Source: Campylobacter blaseri (GTDB lineage Bacteria > Campylobacterota > Campylobacteria > Campylobacterales > Campylobacteraceae). From it: a stretch of DNA of 64,000 bases. Positions 41,207-50,713 of this stretch are shown piece after piece. The translations under genes and the position numbers were made by a program. The first letter of the stretch is position 1, and each line of letters opens with the position of its first letter. Below the pieces are notes generated by a model, which saw only the letters and a list, made by a program, of their open reading frames with translations, was not told the DNA's origin and did not search any database. The stretch lies in the NCBI RefSeq assembly GCF_013201895.1, contig NZ_CP053841.1, forward strand, positions 620,001 to 684,000, read 5' to 3'.

Positions 41207-41617
41207 TTAACTTAGACAAAATTCACCAAAATCTATAACTAATTTACCTTTTGTATTTATAATGCCAACTTCATAATCTAGCCTAACTACTGTAAAGCCA
41301 TTTTCGTTAAACTGATCGATTTCATCAAACTTTGGTTTTATTAATATTTTCCCAGTTTTATCTACTAACCCACATTTTTCATCTAATTCAATTTGAGCTA
41401 TGCCGTATTCATCAAAGCTATCAATAAAATCAAACTTTGGTTCTAAAACTATTTCGCCTTTATTATTTATAAGACCGTATTTTTCATCTAATTCAATTTG
41501 GGCTAAGCCGTATTCATTAAAATCATCAATAAAATCAAACTTTGGTTCTATCAATATCTCACCATCTTTATTTGCCATTCCCCATTTTTCATTTTCTTTA
41601 ATTGTATTATATTGCAA
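41207..41617 (-). CDS. WG-repeat protein, probably frameshifted near its start
   Basis: The 136-residue frame is made of about three beta-rich WG repeats of some 35 residues (KWGMANKDGEILIEPKFD, KYGLINNKGEIVLEPKFD, KCGLVDKTGKILIKPKFD). Its only start is TTG 41617, without a ribosome binding site. In another frame, ATG 41646 has a well-placed AAAGGA site and reads MSEFNSEYKDCN before running out of phase. Loss of one base around 41606-41617 would explain both. WG proteins are variable surface or cytoplasmic proteins of mostly unknown role. It may be inactive, or the assembly may be wrong. Confidence 0.75.
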   Translation of the reverse strand: MQYNTIKENEKWGMANKDGEILIEPKFDFIDDFNEYGLAQIELDEKYGLINNKGEIVLEPKFDFIDSFDEYGIAQIELDEKCGLVDKTGKILIKPKFDEIDQFNENGFTVVRLDYEVGIINTKGKLVIDFGEFCLS

Positions 41618-41753
41618 TCTTTGTATTCTGAATTAAATTCGCTCATATAGCTATCCTTTGTATAAAGTATTTTATATATTATAGCATTAAAAATTATTAA
41701 TTTGAATATTTTTGTATGATTAAAGTAGATTTGCTGATCAAGATAATAGAGTT

Positions 41754-41780
41754 AAAGAGAATATAAAATTAATTCTCTTT
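41754..41780. terminator. Hairpin at the end of the ankyrin gene
   Basis: AAAGAGAAT / ATTCTCTTT form a 9-bp stem that overlaps the last codons of the ankyrin gene. The plus strand has a longer T run after it, the minus strand only TTTAAC. It is a possible terminator of katA-ankyrin. Confidence 0.4.
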
Positions 41781-42314
41781 TTTTGTATTTTTAAAGATAT
41801 TTAAAATCCAAAAGCTAGCTCTTTTTAAAAGTCCTCTTTTTTTGGATTTTTGAAGTAGGTAGTTAGCGACATCTTTTCTTCCAAACATAATGGCAAAACT
41901 ATATGGAGTCATACCCATTCCGTTGTTTTCATCTATGTTTGCACCATTTTCTACAAGTAGCTTTACCATATCAAGATATCCTTTAAAGCAAACACCAGCT
42001 AGTGGAGTTTGTCCTCGGTCGTTTTTTTCATCTACTAACGCACCTTTTGAGATTAACATCTTAGCCGTTTCATAGCTATTGTTATATGATGCTAGCATTA
42101 AAAGAGAATCGCCTTTTTCATTTTTTAAATTTACATTAAGACCTGCTTCTATCATGGTTTTTAAATCATCTGCATTGTTGCTTCTTGCAAAATTAAAAGC
42201 CATTTGGCAAAGCTCAGCATATCTTTGCTCTTCCTCTTTTGTTAGCTCTACATCTCCATTTTTAGGGTTGGTAGCAAGATTTTCGCTACCATTTTTTTCA
42301 AAATTATTTTGCAT
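41769..42314 (-). CDS. Ankyrin-repeat protein linked to catalase
   Basis: The 181-residue protein has a charged N-terminus and about four ankyrin repeats ([62 protein letters not shown], read in parts). It has no signal peptide. It overlaps the end of katA by 11 bases. In C. jejuni the ankyrin protein next to katA (Cj1386) is reported to bind heme and help load catalase; the same role is inferred here from position. Confidence 0.9.
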   Translation of the reverse strand: MQNNFEKNGSENLATNPKNGDVELTKEEEQRYAELCQMAFNFARSNNADDLKTMIEAGLNVNLKNEKGDSLLMLASYNNSYETAKMLISKGALVDEKNDRGQTPLAGVCFKGYLDMVKLLVENGANIDENNGMGMTPYSFAIMFGRKDVANYLLQKSKKRGLLKRASFWILNIFKNTKKEN

Positions 42315-43731
42315 TTAGAGCTTCTCTTACACCTTTTGCATAATCAGGTGAAATTTTTTCAAAATGCATTAATGCACGGTTGAGAATTTCATTGTTAACA
42401 CCATGAATGTGATCTGCAATATTGTTAAATAGTGCTTGTTTTTGAGAATCATTCATCAGGTTAAATAGATCTCTTGGTTGTGAATAGTAATCTGTATCAT
42501 CATAGCTAAATTTTTGTGCCACACCTTCGATCTCAATATCAGGCTCTAAATAGCTTCTATCTTCAGCTGGACCACCAAAGCTGTTTGGTTCATAGTATTT
42601 TTTACTCTCAACTTTATACATTCCGTTATTCATAGTACCACCTACTGTATAGGTTTCTACCTTATTTATAGGGCGGTTTACTTCAAGCTGTGCATAGTGA
42701 GTTCCTACTCTGTATCTTTGCGCATCAGGATAGCTAAATATTCTAGCTTGTAGCATTTTATCAGGAGATACTCCAATTCCAGGAACTATATTTGATGGGC
42801 TAAATGCAGCTTGTTCTATCTCATTGAAGTAATTTTCAGGGTTTTTATTTAGAATAAAATAACCAACATCAATTAGTGGATAATCTTTATGTGACCAAAC
42901 TTTTGTCAGGTCAAATGGGTTAAATCCACATGTTTTTGCCTCAGCTTCAGGCATAATTTGGATTTTAAAGTCCCAAATTGGAAAATCACCTTTTTCAATT
43001 GAGTTATAAAGATCTTCTTGGTTGCTTTCTCTGTTTTGTCCAATGATTTTAGCAGCTTCTTCGTTAGTTAGGTTTTTTATACCTTGTCTAGTTTTAAAGT
43101 GAAATTTAACCCAAAATCTTTCATTTTTAACATTTATAAGACTATAAGTATGGCTTCCAAAACCATGCATATTGCGGTAGCTAGCTGGAATTCCTCTATC
43201 ACTCATAAGTATTGTAACTTGGTGTAGGGTTTCAGGACAGAGTGTCCAAAAGTCCCAAGCTGCTTCATTTGATCTTAGATGTGTTCTAGGATCTCTTTTT
43301 TGAGTATGTATAAAATCAGGGAATTTTATAGGATCTCTTAGGAAAAATATTGGGGTGTTGTTCCCAACTAAGTCCCAGTTTCCTTCTTTTGTATAAAATT
43401 TCATTGCAAATCCACGAACATCACGCTCAGCATCAGCAGCGCCTGCTTCACCTGCAACAGTTGAAAAACGAATTAGCATTTTTGTCTTTTCGCCTTTTTG
43501 TAAAACACTAGCTTTTGTATATTTTGAAATATCTTCAGTTATAACAAGCTCACCAAAAGCACCACTACCTTTTGCGTGAACTGTTCTTTCTGGAATTCTC
43601 TCTCTGTTTTGATGGGCTAGTTTTTCTAAAAGTTGATAGTCTTGTAGTAAAAGCGGACCATTTTTACCAGCACTAGTGCTATTTTGGTTATCAGCTATTA
43701 TATTACCTGATGTTGTTGTTAATGTTGCCAT
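42304..43731 (-). CDS. katA: Catalase
   Basis: The 475-residue small-subunit heme catalase has the active-site segment [18 protein letters not shown] with His52. It also has the [20 protein letters not shown] stretch and the proximal heme ligand motif [17 protein letters not shown]. It converts hydrogen peroxide to water and oxygen. It has an AAGGAG ribosome binding site and an AT-rich, partly palindromic promoter where PerR or Fur control would be expected from C. jejuni. Confidence 0.98.
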   Translation of the reverse strand: MATLTTTSGNIIADNQNSTSAGKNGPLLLQDYQLLEKLAHQNRERIPERTVHAKGSGAFGELVITEDISKYTKASVLQKGEKTKMLIRFSTVAGEAGAADAERDVRGFAMKFYTKEGNWDLVGNNTPIFFLRDPIKFPDFIHTQKRDPRTHLRSNEAAWDFWTLCPETLHQVTILMSDRGIPASYRNMHGFGSHTYSLINVKNERFWVKFHFKTRQGIKNLTNEEAAKIIGQNRESNQEDLYNSIEKGDFPIWDFKIQIMPEAEAKTCGFNPFDLTKVWSHKDYPLIDVGYFILNKNPENYFNEIEQAAFSPSNIVPGIGVSPDKMLQARIFSYPDAQRYRVGTHYAQLEVNRPINKVETYTVGGTMNNGMYKVESKKYYEPNSFGGPAEDRSYLEPDIEIEGVAQKFSYDDTDYYSQPRDLFNLMNDSQKQALFNNIADHIHGVNNEILNRALMHFEKISPDYAKGVREALNAK

Positions 43732-43753
43732 TTTAAATCTCCTTTATATTAAG

Positions 43754-43778
43754 TAATAAATATTATTGTTAAAGTATA
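43754..43778 (-). promoter_or_regulatory. katA promoter with possible PerR/Fur site
   Basis: The minus strand has TATACT (43773-43778), about 36 bases upstream of the katA ATG. Just downstream is the imperfect palindrome TAATAAATATTATTG (43754-43768), which resembles peroxide- or iron-regulator boxes. Regulation is inferred from the known control of C. jejuni katA. Confidence 0.35.
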
Positions 43779-43832
43779 GTATTAATTGGCTTAATATAAA
43801 ATTAAAAATTATTATTTAATAAAAATTATTAG

Positions 43833-44177
43833 TTAATTAAATATATTTTTTATCTTAATTAGTCCAAATTTCATACCACTAGTTCGCATAATCTTAGCCA
43901 TCATTTTCCACTTATCTTTTTCATAGCAAGGAGAAGGGCAGTTTCTGCATTTTGGTTTTATCTCGTGTGGGCAGTTTTGAAGTCGTTCATTTGCATATTT
44001 GAGCATATTTTCACAATCACTGCATAGATTGTATTTTAACTCTTTTAGCTCTTCACCGTTGTAAATTAGCTTGATACTAGAGTTTTTCTTTTTTGCATCT
44101 TTATGTTTGCTATCACAATATAATTGTATAAAATTTACAACGGTGCTGTTTTGTTCTATAAATTTTTCATTTGTCAT
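43833..44177 (-). CDS. YgbA family (nitrous oxide-stimulated promoter) protein
   Basis: The 114-residue protein has the conserved core VNFIQLYCDSKHKD and the cysteine-rich part LCSDCENMLKYANERLQNCP, KCRNCPSPCYEKDKW, with MAKIMRTSGMK at the end. I recognise it as the YgbA_NO family, linked in enteric bacteria to nitric oxide response and NsrR control. The many cysteines suggest metal or cluster binding. It lies 2 bases after the GNAT gene's stop. The function in this organism is unknown. Confidence 0.82.
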   Translation of the reverse strand: MTNEKFIEQNSTVVNFIQLYCDSKHKDAKKKNSSIKLIYNGEELKELKYNLCSDCENMLKYANERLQNCPHEIKPKCRNCPSPCYEKDKWKMMAKIMRTSGMKFGLIKIKNIFN

Positions 44178-44179
44178 AT

Positions 44180-44662
44180 TTAGTGATTTTCACAAAAATG
44201 TTTTAAATTATCACCTTCTAATCTATATGTTGTCCATTCATCCATAGCTCTTGCATCAAGACTCAGGTAGAAATCAATACTTGGTTGATTCCAGTCAAGA
44301 CAAGCCCATTCAACTCTACCATAGTCATTTTCAATCGCTAAATTTACTATAAATTTTAGAAGTTTTTTTCCATAACCTTTGCCTCTATGCTCGTTTATAA
44401 TATATAGATCTTCTAGCCAAATTCCAGGCTTTCCTAAAAAGGTAGAAAAATTATAACAATAAAGCGCAAACCCAATTGGTTTTTCATCTTCATATGCTAG
44501 TATAACTTTTGCTTTTTCCTTCTCAAAAATCCACTCTTCTAAAAGTTCAGGAGTTGCTACAACTTGTCCTTCAAGTCTTTCATATATTGCAAGATCTTGT
44601 ATGAATTTTAAAATTATATGAATATCTTCTTTTGTTGCAAATTTGATATTAAATTTAGTCAT
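44180..44662 (-). CDS. GNAT family N-acetyltransferase (SSAT/thialysine-like)
   Basis: The 160-residue protein has the GNAT acetyl-CoA loop NEHRGKGYGKKLL and the end WACLDWNQPSIDFYLSLDA...WTTYRLEG. This ending matches the diamine/thialysine acetyltransferase subgroup. The substrate is probably a small amine, but this is not proved by sequence. It overlaps kdsB by 8 bases. Confidence 0.88.
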   Translation of the reverse strand: MTKFNIKFATKEDIHIILKFIQDLAIYERLEGQVVATPELLEEWIFEKEKAKVILAYEDEKPIGFALYCYNFSTFLGKPGIWLEDLYIINEHRGKGYGKKLLKFIVNLAIENDYGRVEWACLDWNQPSIDFYLSLDARAMDEWTTYRLEGDNLKHFCENH

Positions 44663-45383
44663 TATTAACCTTTTTAAATACTTTTAATGCTTTTTCTAAA
44701 TCTTCTTTAGTGTCAATTCCAATGCTTTTGCTTTCCATTTTTAACATTGATATTTTTTTGCCATTACTAAGTGCTCTTAATTGTTCAAGTTTTTCTGTCT
44801 TTTCTAACTTACTTTGACTAAAATCACAAAATTCCATTAAAGTTTTAACACTATATGCATAAATTCCAATGTGCCCTTTATAATCATTATAAGGCTCTCT
44901 GTCAAAAGGAATTTTTGATCTTGAAAAATACAAAGCCGTGCTATTTTCATCGACTACAACTTTTACTAAATTTGGATTGTCCGCTTCGCTTTTTTCTATA
45001 TATTTATAAGCACTTGCCATAAATGCATCTTGGTTTAAAATTTGCTCCATTGCAAACTCTTTAAATTTAGTTAAATTTAAACCCTCAAAAAATGGCTCAT
45101 CAGCTTGCAGATTTATGATAACTTCACTATCTTTTAACCCCATCTTGCTAACAGCTTCATTTATCCTATCAGTTCCGCTTTCGTGAGTAGTTTTTGTCAT
45201 AACTGCTTTAAAACCATAATCATTTGCTATTTTTAGCACTTTTTCATCATCAACAGCTATTAAAACATCATCAACTTTTTTAGCTACATTTGCAGTTGCT
45301 ATAAACATAGGAACACCGAAAATATCGCATAAAATTTTGTTTTCAAATCTTGTTGATTTCAGCCTTGTTGGTATTACTATCAT
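44655..45383 (-). CDS. kdsB: 3-deoxy-manno-octulosonate cytidylyltransferase
   Basis: The 242-residue enzyme activates KDO with CTP for lipid A-core synthesis. It has the N-terminal nucleotide site IVIPTRLKSTRFENKIL, TTHESGTDRINEA, VINLQADEPF and YFSRSKIPFDRE. It overlaps thrC by 4 bases and serves the same LPS pathway as lpxK downstream. Confidence 0.97.
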   Translation of the reverse strand: MIVIPTRLKSTRFENKILCDIFGVPMFIATANVAKKVDDVLIAVDDEKVLKIANDYGFKAVMTKTTHESGTDRINEAVSKMGLKDSEVIINLQADEPFFEGLNLTKFKEFAMEQILNQDAFMASAYKYIEKSEADNPNLVKVVVDENSTALYFSRSKIPFDREPYNDYKGHIGIYAYSVKTLMEFCDFSQSKLEKTEKLEQLRALSNGKKISMLKMESKSIGIDTKEDLEKALKVFKKVNND

Positions 45384-46810
45384 AGTTTAATCCACTCTAA
45401 TATTTTTGCTTTTATATCTGTTTTTTTAACTACATCATTGTGAACAGCTTTTTTCTCAAATAGTTCCAAAATCTCGCTTGGAATTTCATCATTAAATTCA
45501 CTAGCTAAAAGTTGCATTTGCTCTTTTTCATTATAAATTTTTTCATCTTTTATAGCCTTTATCATTGAAGGTGTAAATTTAACCCAGTGTGCAGTTGAGG
45601 TTACAATAGTTGGCTTGTTTGGTTTAAATTTAAAACAAGTTGCAGTATGTGGGTCTATAAGTTTGCCTTTGTCTGCCATATTTTTTATAAAACAAGAGCA
45701 CTCTTTGTCTGTGCAGTAAAGTGCTTCAAAGCCTTTTATGTGTTCTATTTTATACTCTTTGTTTTTTTCAAGGTTATCCATAAGTTCTTTTGTTTTTTTA
45801 TCGCCAAATTCATGGAAAAGCAATCTTTCAACATTTGAAGATACTAAAATGTCCATAGCAGGACTCATGGTTTGGATTAACTTTTTACCTTTTATATCAT
45901 AAACATTATCATTAAAAAAATGTGTTAAAACATTATTTTCATTTGAAGCTATTTTAATGGTATCAATTTTTGCCCCCATTTTTTTAGCATAATACGCACC
46001 CAAAGCATTTCCAAAATTTCCACTTGGAACTACTATATCAAAACTTTCGTTATCTTTTATAATGCCATTTTTTAGAAGATAAATATATGCATAAAAATGG
46101 TAAATGATTTGAAAAAGTATTCTTCCAAAATTTACTGAATTTGCTGCACTTAGATAAAAATTTGACTCTTTTAAACTATTTTTAAAATCTTCATCTTTTA
46201 AAAGTGTTTTTAAAGCTTGTTGTGCATCATCAAAATTTCCTTTAATGCCTAACACTTTTAAATTGCCAGCATCTGCATTTACCATTTGAAGTCTTTGAAC
46301 TTCACTAGTTCCTTTGCTTGGGTATAAACATACAACTTTTACATTATTTTTGTTTGCAAAAGCTTGAAGTGTGGCTGGACCTGTATCGCCACTTGTTGCA
46401 CACATTATTAGATAATTTTTATTTTCTTTTTCTGCAAGATTACTAATAATTTCACTAAAAGGCTGAAGTGCCATATCTTTAAAAGCTCTTGTTGGCCCAT
46501 GAAAAAGTTCATTTATATATAAATTTTCACCAATTTTTTCAATTTTTAAAGGCAGAGTTTTGTCATCAAATGTTTTATATTTTTCAAGTGCTTTTAAAAA
46601 AACTTCATTTTCTATATCAAAATTAAAACTTTTTATAATCTCTAATGCAAATTCGCTATAACTTAGTTTCATAGCTTTTTTAAAAAAATCTTTATCAAAT
46701 TTTGGTAAATTTTGTGGTGTAAAAAGTCCGCCAAAATCAGCACTTGGATTGAGTAGTGCTTGGCTTAAATCTACTTTTTGATTTGCGTTTCTTGTTCCAA
46801 CTAATTCCAT
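45380..46810 (-). CDS. thrC: Threonine synthase
   Basis: The 476-residue PLP enzyme has the Schiff-base lysine Lys111 in HGPTRAFKDMALQ, CATSGDTGPATLQAF, and the PSGNFGNALGAYYAK phosphate loop. The long class (yeast-like/bacterial thrC2) is the usual Campylobacter type. It makes threonine from phosphohomoserine, downstream of lysC. It begins the thrC-kdsB-GNAT-YgbA run. Confidence 0.97.
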   Translation of the reverse strand: MELVGTRNANQKVDLSQALLNPSADFGGLFTPQNLPKFDKDFFKKAMKLSYSEFALEIIKSFNFDIENEVFLKALEKYKTFDDKTLPLKIEKIGENLYINELFHGPTRAFKDMALQPFSEIISNLAEKENKNYLIMCATSGDTGPATLQAFANKNNVKVVCLYPSKGTSEVQRLQMVNADAGNLKVLGIKGNFDDAQQALKTLLKDEDFKNSLKESNFYLSAANSVNFGRILFQIIYHFYAYIYLLKNGIIKDNESFDIVVPSGNFGNALGAYYAKKMGAKIDTIKIASNENNVLTHFFNDNVYDIKGKKLIQTMSPAMDILVSSNVERLLFHEFGDKKTKELMDNLEKNKEYKIEHIKGFEALYCTDKECSCFIKNMADKGKLIDPHTATCFKFKPNKPTIVTSTAHWVKFTPSMIKAIKDEKIYNEKEQMQLLASEFNDEIPSEILELFEKKAVHNDVVKKTDIKAKILEWIKL

Positions 46811-46854
46811 TAAATTCCTTAACTAATAACTATATATTAAATAGTGTTATATTT

Positions 46855-47160
46855 TTAATCTATTTTGAAATTTGTAATTTCACTTAATTTTTTATTCACA
46901 TTAAAAAATTCAAATCTAAAATTTGAACCAATTCCAAATTCTTCTATTCTTTTTGTGTGCATTTTTAGATATTTTTCAGCATTTTCTTTGGTATCAAATG
47001 CATAAATTCCACCCGCTATTTTCTTCTCTTTATTTTCTGTCCAAATTTTCCATAAAAAGCCAGGTTCTTTTGTTATAGATTCTGCTAACTCTTTTGTTTG
47101 ATTATACATATCATTACCATAACCGCCATTGTAATCAAAATACATTTGTAGTATTATCAT
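46855..47160 (-). CDS. YdhR family monooxygenase-like protein
   Basis: The 101-residue alpha/beta ferredoxin-like protein begins MIILQMYFDYNGGYG and contains EPGFLWKIWTENKEKKIAGGIYAF (in two halves), as in YdhR. The family is called putative monooxygenase because of fold similarity to ActVA-type enzymes; no activity is established. It sits between lpxK and thrC and looks like a local insertion in an otherwise conserved order. Confidence 0.85.
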   Translation of the reverse strand: MIILQMYFDYNGGYGNDMYNQTKELAESITKEPGFLWKIWTENKEKKIAGGIYAFDTKENAEKYLKMHTKRIEEFGIGSNFRFEFFNVNKKLSEITNFKID

Positions 47161-47164
47161 TTTT

Positions 47165-48118
47165 TCATCCTTTTAATTTTTTTGATATTTTATCAACATT
47201 TTGTAAATTTATATAATTATCCAAAGCTGCTTTAAAATTATCTCCTATTTTTGTTTTTAATTCTATTGTAGAAATAGGTAGATTGAAATCCTTGATTTTA
47301 ACATAATCTTTTTTAGTTATAAGTAAAGAAGTAGCATTGTATTTTTTAATAATATCTTCAAGTTCGCATTTTTTAAAACTATAATGATCACTAAAAAATT
47401 CTTTTCCTATACATTTGCTAAAATACTCTTTTAGCCTGTCTGGGTTTGCAATAGCTGTAACTAAAACCATTCTTTTTGAAGGGTTTACGATGTAAGATGT
47501 TTGCAAAATATCATCTTTTTTAGGTATAAAATTTGCAAATTTATAAAAGCTTTTTGGATATCTATAAACTCCGCTTGGAATAGTTGAGTTTGAATATGGC
47601 TCTTTTTTAGGTTTTAGCAAGATGTTAAATTTTAATATATTAAATTTAGAAAAACCATCATCAAAAATTATAAGCTTACAACCTAGCTCTTTAGCTCTTT
47701 TTATTGCTTTAACTCTGTTTTCGCTAACTATTACATTTGCACCCATTAATGCATATTCCATAGCCTCATCACCACTTATTTTTACATCTGATAAAATTTT
47801 ATTATCAAGTGATACTTCTATCATTCCTTTAGACTCTCTTTTATACCCACGAAGAATTATAAAAGTTTTGTATTTTTTTGAGTAATTTTCATAAATGGCT
47901 TTTGTTAAAGGTGTTTTTCCACTACCGCCTAAAACTAAATTCCCAACATTTATAATTGGAATACCATAATCAATCTCATATGAAATTTGTTTTTTAATTA
48001 ATATTATGAGTGTGTAGATTATGCTAATTGGTACTAGTAAAAATGATAATATTTTTTGTATAAAATTTGGACTATAAAAGTAATTATTAGCCCAAATATG
48101 AAGATTTTTTTTAAACAC
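47165..48118 (-). CDS. lpxK: Tetraacyldisaccharide 4'-kinase
   Basis: The 317-residue protein phosphorylates the lipid A precursor at the inner membrane. It has an N-terminal membrane anchor (FLLVPISIIYTLIIL), Walker A in GNLVLGGSGKTPLTKA, the ILRGYKRESKG motif and IIFDDGFSKF. The start is uncertain: GTG 48118, which overlaps the preceding stop, gives a normal length. The frame stays open to ATG 48169, which would add 17 residues and a 59-base overlap. Confidence 0.92.
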   Translation of the reverse strand: MFKKNLHIWANNYFYSPNFIQKILSFLLVPISIIYTLIILIKKQISYEIDYGIPIINVGNLVLGGSGKTPLTKAIYENYSKKYKTFIILRGYKRESKGMIEVSLDNKILSDVKISGDEAMEYALMGANVIVSENRVKAIKRAKELGCKLIIFDDGFSKFNILKFNILLKPKKEPYSNSTIPSGVYRYPKSFYKFANFIPKKDDILQTSYIVNPSKRMVLVTAIANPDRLKEYFSKCIGKEFFSDHYSFKKCELEDIIKKYNATSLLITKKDYVKIKDFNLPISTIELKTKIGDNFKAALDNYINLQNVDKISKKLKG

Positions 48119-49247
48119 TATTGTTTGCAATAAAACTAATTTTTTCACATATATACTCAACTTCTTCATCTTTTAGATCAGCGTATATTGGAAGTGATAG
48201 AATTTGTTGATATGTTTTTAAGGCACCTGGAAATTCATTTACTTTAAATCCATATTTTTGTTTATAGTATGTTAGAAAATGGATTGGTATATAGTGCAGT
48301 GCTGTGTTGATTCCAAATTCCATTAATTGTCTTGCAAAGTTGTCTCTATTTTTATCAATTTTAATTATAAATTGAGTATATATACCTTCATCATTTAGTT
48401 TTGGTAAAAATATATGAGGACACTCTTTTAGCCTTTCATGATACATTTTAGCTATATCTCTTCTTCTTTTTGTAAAAATATCAATTTTTTCAAATTGGGC
48501 TTTTGCAAAGGCTGCAGATATAGCACCGATATCGTATTTTTGTCCTATCTCAAAGACATCATACATATAGTTAAGTGCATTTTGGTTTACATTGAAATGG
48601 TTTATTATTCCATTGCTTCTTATTATTTTTGCTTGTTCATTAACCTCTTCATCGTTTGTTGTAAAAAATCCAGCTACAGCTACTGAGTTTTGAAATTGAG
48701 GATTTATTCTAAAACACGATACAAAAGAGTCTTTTATGGATCCTATTAGTTTTCCTTTATAAGTAGTTCCAATGGCTCTACTTGCGTCATCTATGATTTT
48801 AATATTATATTGTTTAGCTAAGGCATAAATTTCATCCATTTTAGAACTATATCCAGCTACGTGGTTTATAAATGCAGCTTTAAGTTTTTTATGTTTGTTT
48901 TTAATTAGAGTTTCTTCAAATTTATTGATATCAATATTTAAAGTATTTTCATCAATATCAACAGGTATTGGCTCTGCATCAAAATGGCGAATTACTTCTG
49001 GAATATCAGGGAATGAGTTTACAGAGCAGATTATCTTATCAGCTCTTTTTATTCCCATTGCACAAAGCGCTAAGTGCAATGCACTTGTGCCATTATTTGT
49101 TAAAACCGCATATTTAGAATTAAAATATTTTTTAATATCAGTTTCAAATGTTTCAATTATGTTTGAGTTTTGGTTAAACAGTACTTTTAAAATTAACTCC
49201 TCTTCTTTATTGTCTATACTGGCCCTAAAAAAAGGTATCTTTTTCAA
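48111..49247 (-). CDS. DegT/DnrJ/EryC1/StrS family protein with altered PLP-lysine site
   Basis: The 378-residue protein has the fold-type I sugar aminotransferase layout: NNGTSALHLAL at 51-61, the PLP-ring Asp in IIDDASRAIG, and the C-terminal LHYIPIHFLTYY. The segment that normally carries the Schiff-base lysine reads SFVSCFRINPQFQ, with Arg180 at the expected place and no lysine nearby. It may be a non-aminotransferase relative, as ColD (His in place of Lys) is a dehydratase, or it may be inactive. The start is 2 bases from nadE's stop and the end overlaps lpxK, so a sugar or LPS role is inferred. Confidence 0.85.
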   Translation of the reverse strand: MKKIPFFRASIDNKEEELILKVLFNQNSNIIETFETDIKKYFNSKYAVLTNNGTSALHLALCAMGIKRADKIICSVNSFPDIPEVIRHFDAEPIPVDIDENTLNIDINKFEETLIKNKHKKLKAAFINHVAGYSSKMDEIYALAKQYNIKIIDDASRAIGTTYKGKLIGSIKDSFVSCFRINPQFQNSVAVAGFFTTNDEEVNEQAKIIRSNGIINHFNVNQNALNYMYDVFEIGQKYDIGAISAAFAKAQFEKIDIFTKRRRDIAKMYHERLKECPHIFLPKLNDEGIYTQFIIKIDKNRDNFARQLMEFGINTALHYIPIHFLTYYKQKYGFKVNEFPGALKTYQQILSLPIYADLKDEEVEYICEKISFIANNSV

Positions 49248-49249
49248 TT

Positions 49250-50017
49250 TTATTCCTTAATTAAATCTCTTATATTGGCAATTGGTGGCATTTTAAGTTT
49301 AAAATTATTGCTTTTAATTCTATTTCTTATAAAATTCACCAATTCATTATCATATTTTTTTTCTAATTTATTAAAACTTAAACCATTGTCTTTGATATCT
49401 TTTAAGACTTTATCCATCTCTTTGTATGTATATCCAAGTTCAGCCTCATCGCTTTGACCCTCCCACAGGTCTCCGCTAGGGGCTTTGTTTATAATTTTGT
49501 CATCAATATTTAAGTATTTTGCAAACTCAAAAAGTTCAGTTTTAAAAATTTCGCCTATTGGGTTAAAAGCATAAGCTAAATCCCCATAAACAGTTCCATA
49601 ACCAAGCATTCTCTCACTTAAGTTGCTAGTTCCAACGACAACTGCTTGCATATAGTTTGATATATCATATAAAACACACATCCTAAGCCTGGAAGTAAGG
49701 TTTCCTTTTCTTAACTTATTAAGCATACCGATATTATCTTCATAGGCTGATATCATTGTTTCAATATTTATGATTTTATGTATTATACCAAAATCATTGC
49801 AATGCGATATAGCATCTTCTATATTTGCTTTACTGCTTGAGCCACTTGGTATTATTATTCCAAATGTATGTTTTATAGAAATTTTAGCACAAAGAGTTGA
49901 AACTATAGCAGAGTCAAGTCCTCCGCTTATGCCAACTATAAAATTTTCTCTTCCTGTATCTTTCAAACTTTTTTTTAAAAATTTAATTAACTCTTTTTCT
50001 AGTTTCTTATAATTCAC
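49250..50017 (-). CDS. nadE: NAD synthetase, ammonia-dependent
   Basis: The 255-residue enzyme has the ATP-pyrophosphatase loop [43 protein letters not shown] (in two halves) and [16 protein letters not shown]. It amidates nicotinate adenine dinucleotide with ammonia; no glutaminase domain is present. It is the first gene of the nadE-DegT-lpxK run and diverges from the hydrolase gene at 50103. Confidence 0.97.
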   Translation of the reverse strand: MNYKKLEKELIKFLKKSLKDTGRENFIVGISGGLDSAIVSTLCAKISIKHTFGIIIPSGSSSKANIEDAISHCNDFGIIHKIINIETMISAYEDNIGMLNKLRKGNLTSRLRMCVLYDISNYMQAVVVGTSNLSERMLGYGTVYGDLAYAFNPIGEIFKTELFEFAKYLNIDDKIINKAPSGDLWEGQSDEAELGYTYKEMDKVLKDIKDNGLSFNKLEKKYDNELVNFIRNRIKSNNFKLKMPPIANIRDLIKE

Positions 50018-50102
50018 TCTTTTGCCTAAAATAAATAATTTGACATTAATTTTAGCATAATTTTGATAAAATGTGATTAAAAAGAATACTATTAGGTGAA
50101 AA

Positions 50103-50699
50103 ATGCAGTATTTAGTGAAAGAATTTGGCTCTGTTATGACAAATTGTTATATCTTAGATAATGGTTTTGAACAACTAGTTATAGATCCTGGTGAAAATAG
50201 TTATGAATGGGTAAAACAAAATAGTAACAATATACTTGCTGTTTTAAATACTCATGGGCATTATGATCATGTTTATGATAATTATAAATTTCAAAAAGAT
50301 GGTGTAGAAATTTATATCCATAAAGACGATGCTTTTTTAGTATCAAATGATCCTTTTGGGCTTTTAAAAAATGGATCTAGTCCAGATGTATTAGCAAATG
50401 ATGAAGATAAATTTAAAATAGGACAATTTAGTGTGAAATTTCACCATTTTCCAGGGCACACGCCAGGGTGCTCTATGATAGAAATAGGGGATTTTATGTT
50501 TAGTGGTGATTTTTTATTTAATAGCAGTATAGGGAGATTTGACTTTCCATTTTCAAATTCAGATGATATGAAAAAATCACTTTTAAAGGTTAAAAATTTT
50601 AAAAAAGAGTTTATTTTATTACCAGGGCATGGAGAGAAAAGCACATTGCAAACTGAGATTTCTCATATTGATTACTATCTAAAGGCATTTGGATTTTAA
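50103..50699 (+). CDS. Metallo-beta-lactamase-fold hydrolase (glyoxalase II-like)
   Basis: The 198-residue protein has the metal motif [11 protein letters not shown], the FPGHTPGC segment, FSGDFLF and the final LLPGHG. All ligands for two metals are present. It lacks the C-terminal glutathione-binding domain of glyoxalase II, so the substrate is open. The position next to nadE matches Cj0809 in C. jejuni, from memory. Confidence 0.92.
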   Translation: MQYLVKEFGSVMTNCYILDNGFEQLVIDPGENSYEWVKQNSNNILAVLNTHGHYDHVYDNYKFQKDGVEIYIHKDDAFLVSNDPFGLLKNGSSPDVLANDEDKFKIGQFSVKFHHFPGHTPGCSMIEIGDFMFSGDFLFNSSIGRFDFPFSNSDDMKKSLLKVKNFKKEFILLPGHGEKSTLQTEISHIDYYLKAFGF

Positions 50700-50713
50700 G
50701 GTATAAAAACTTT

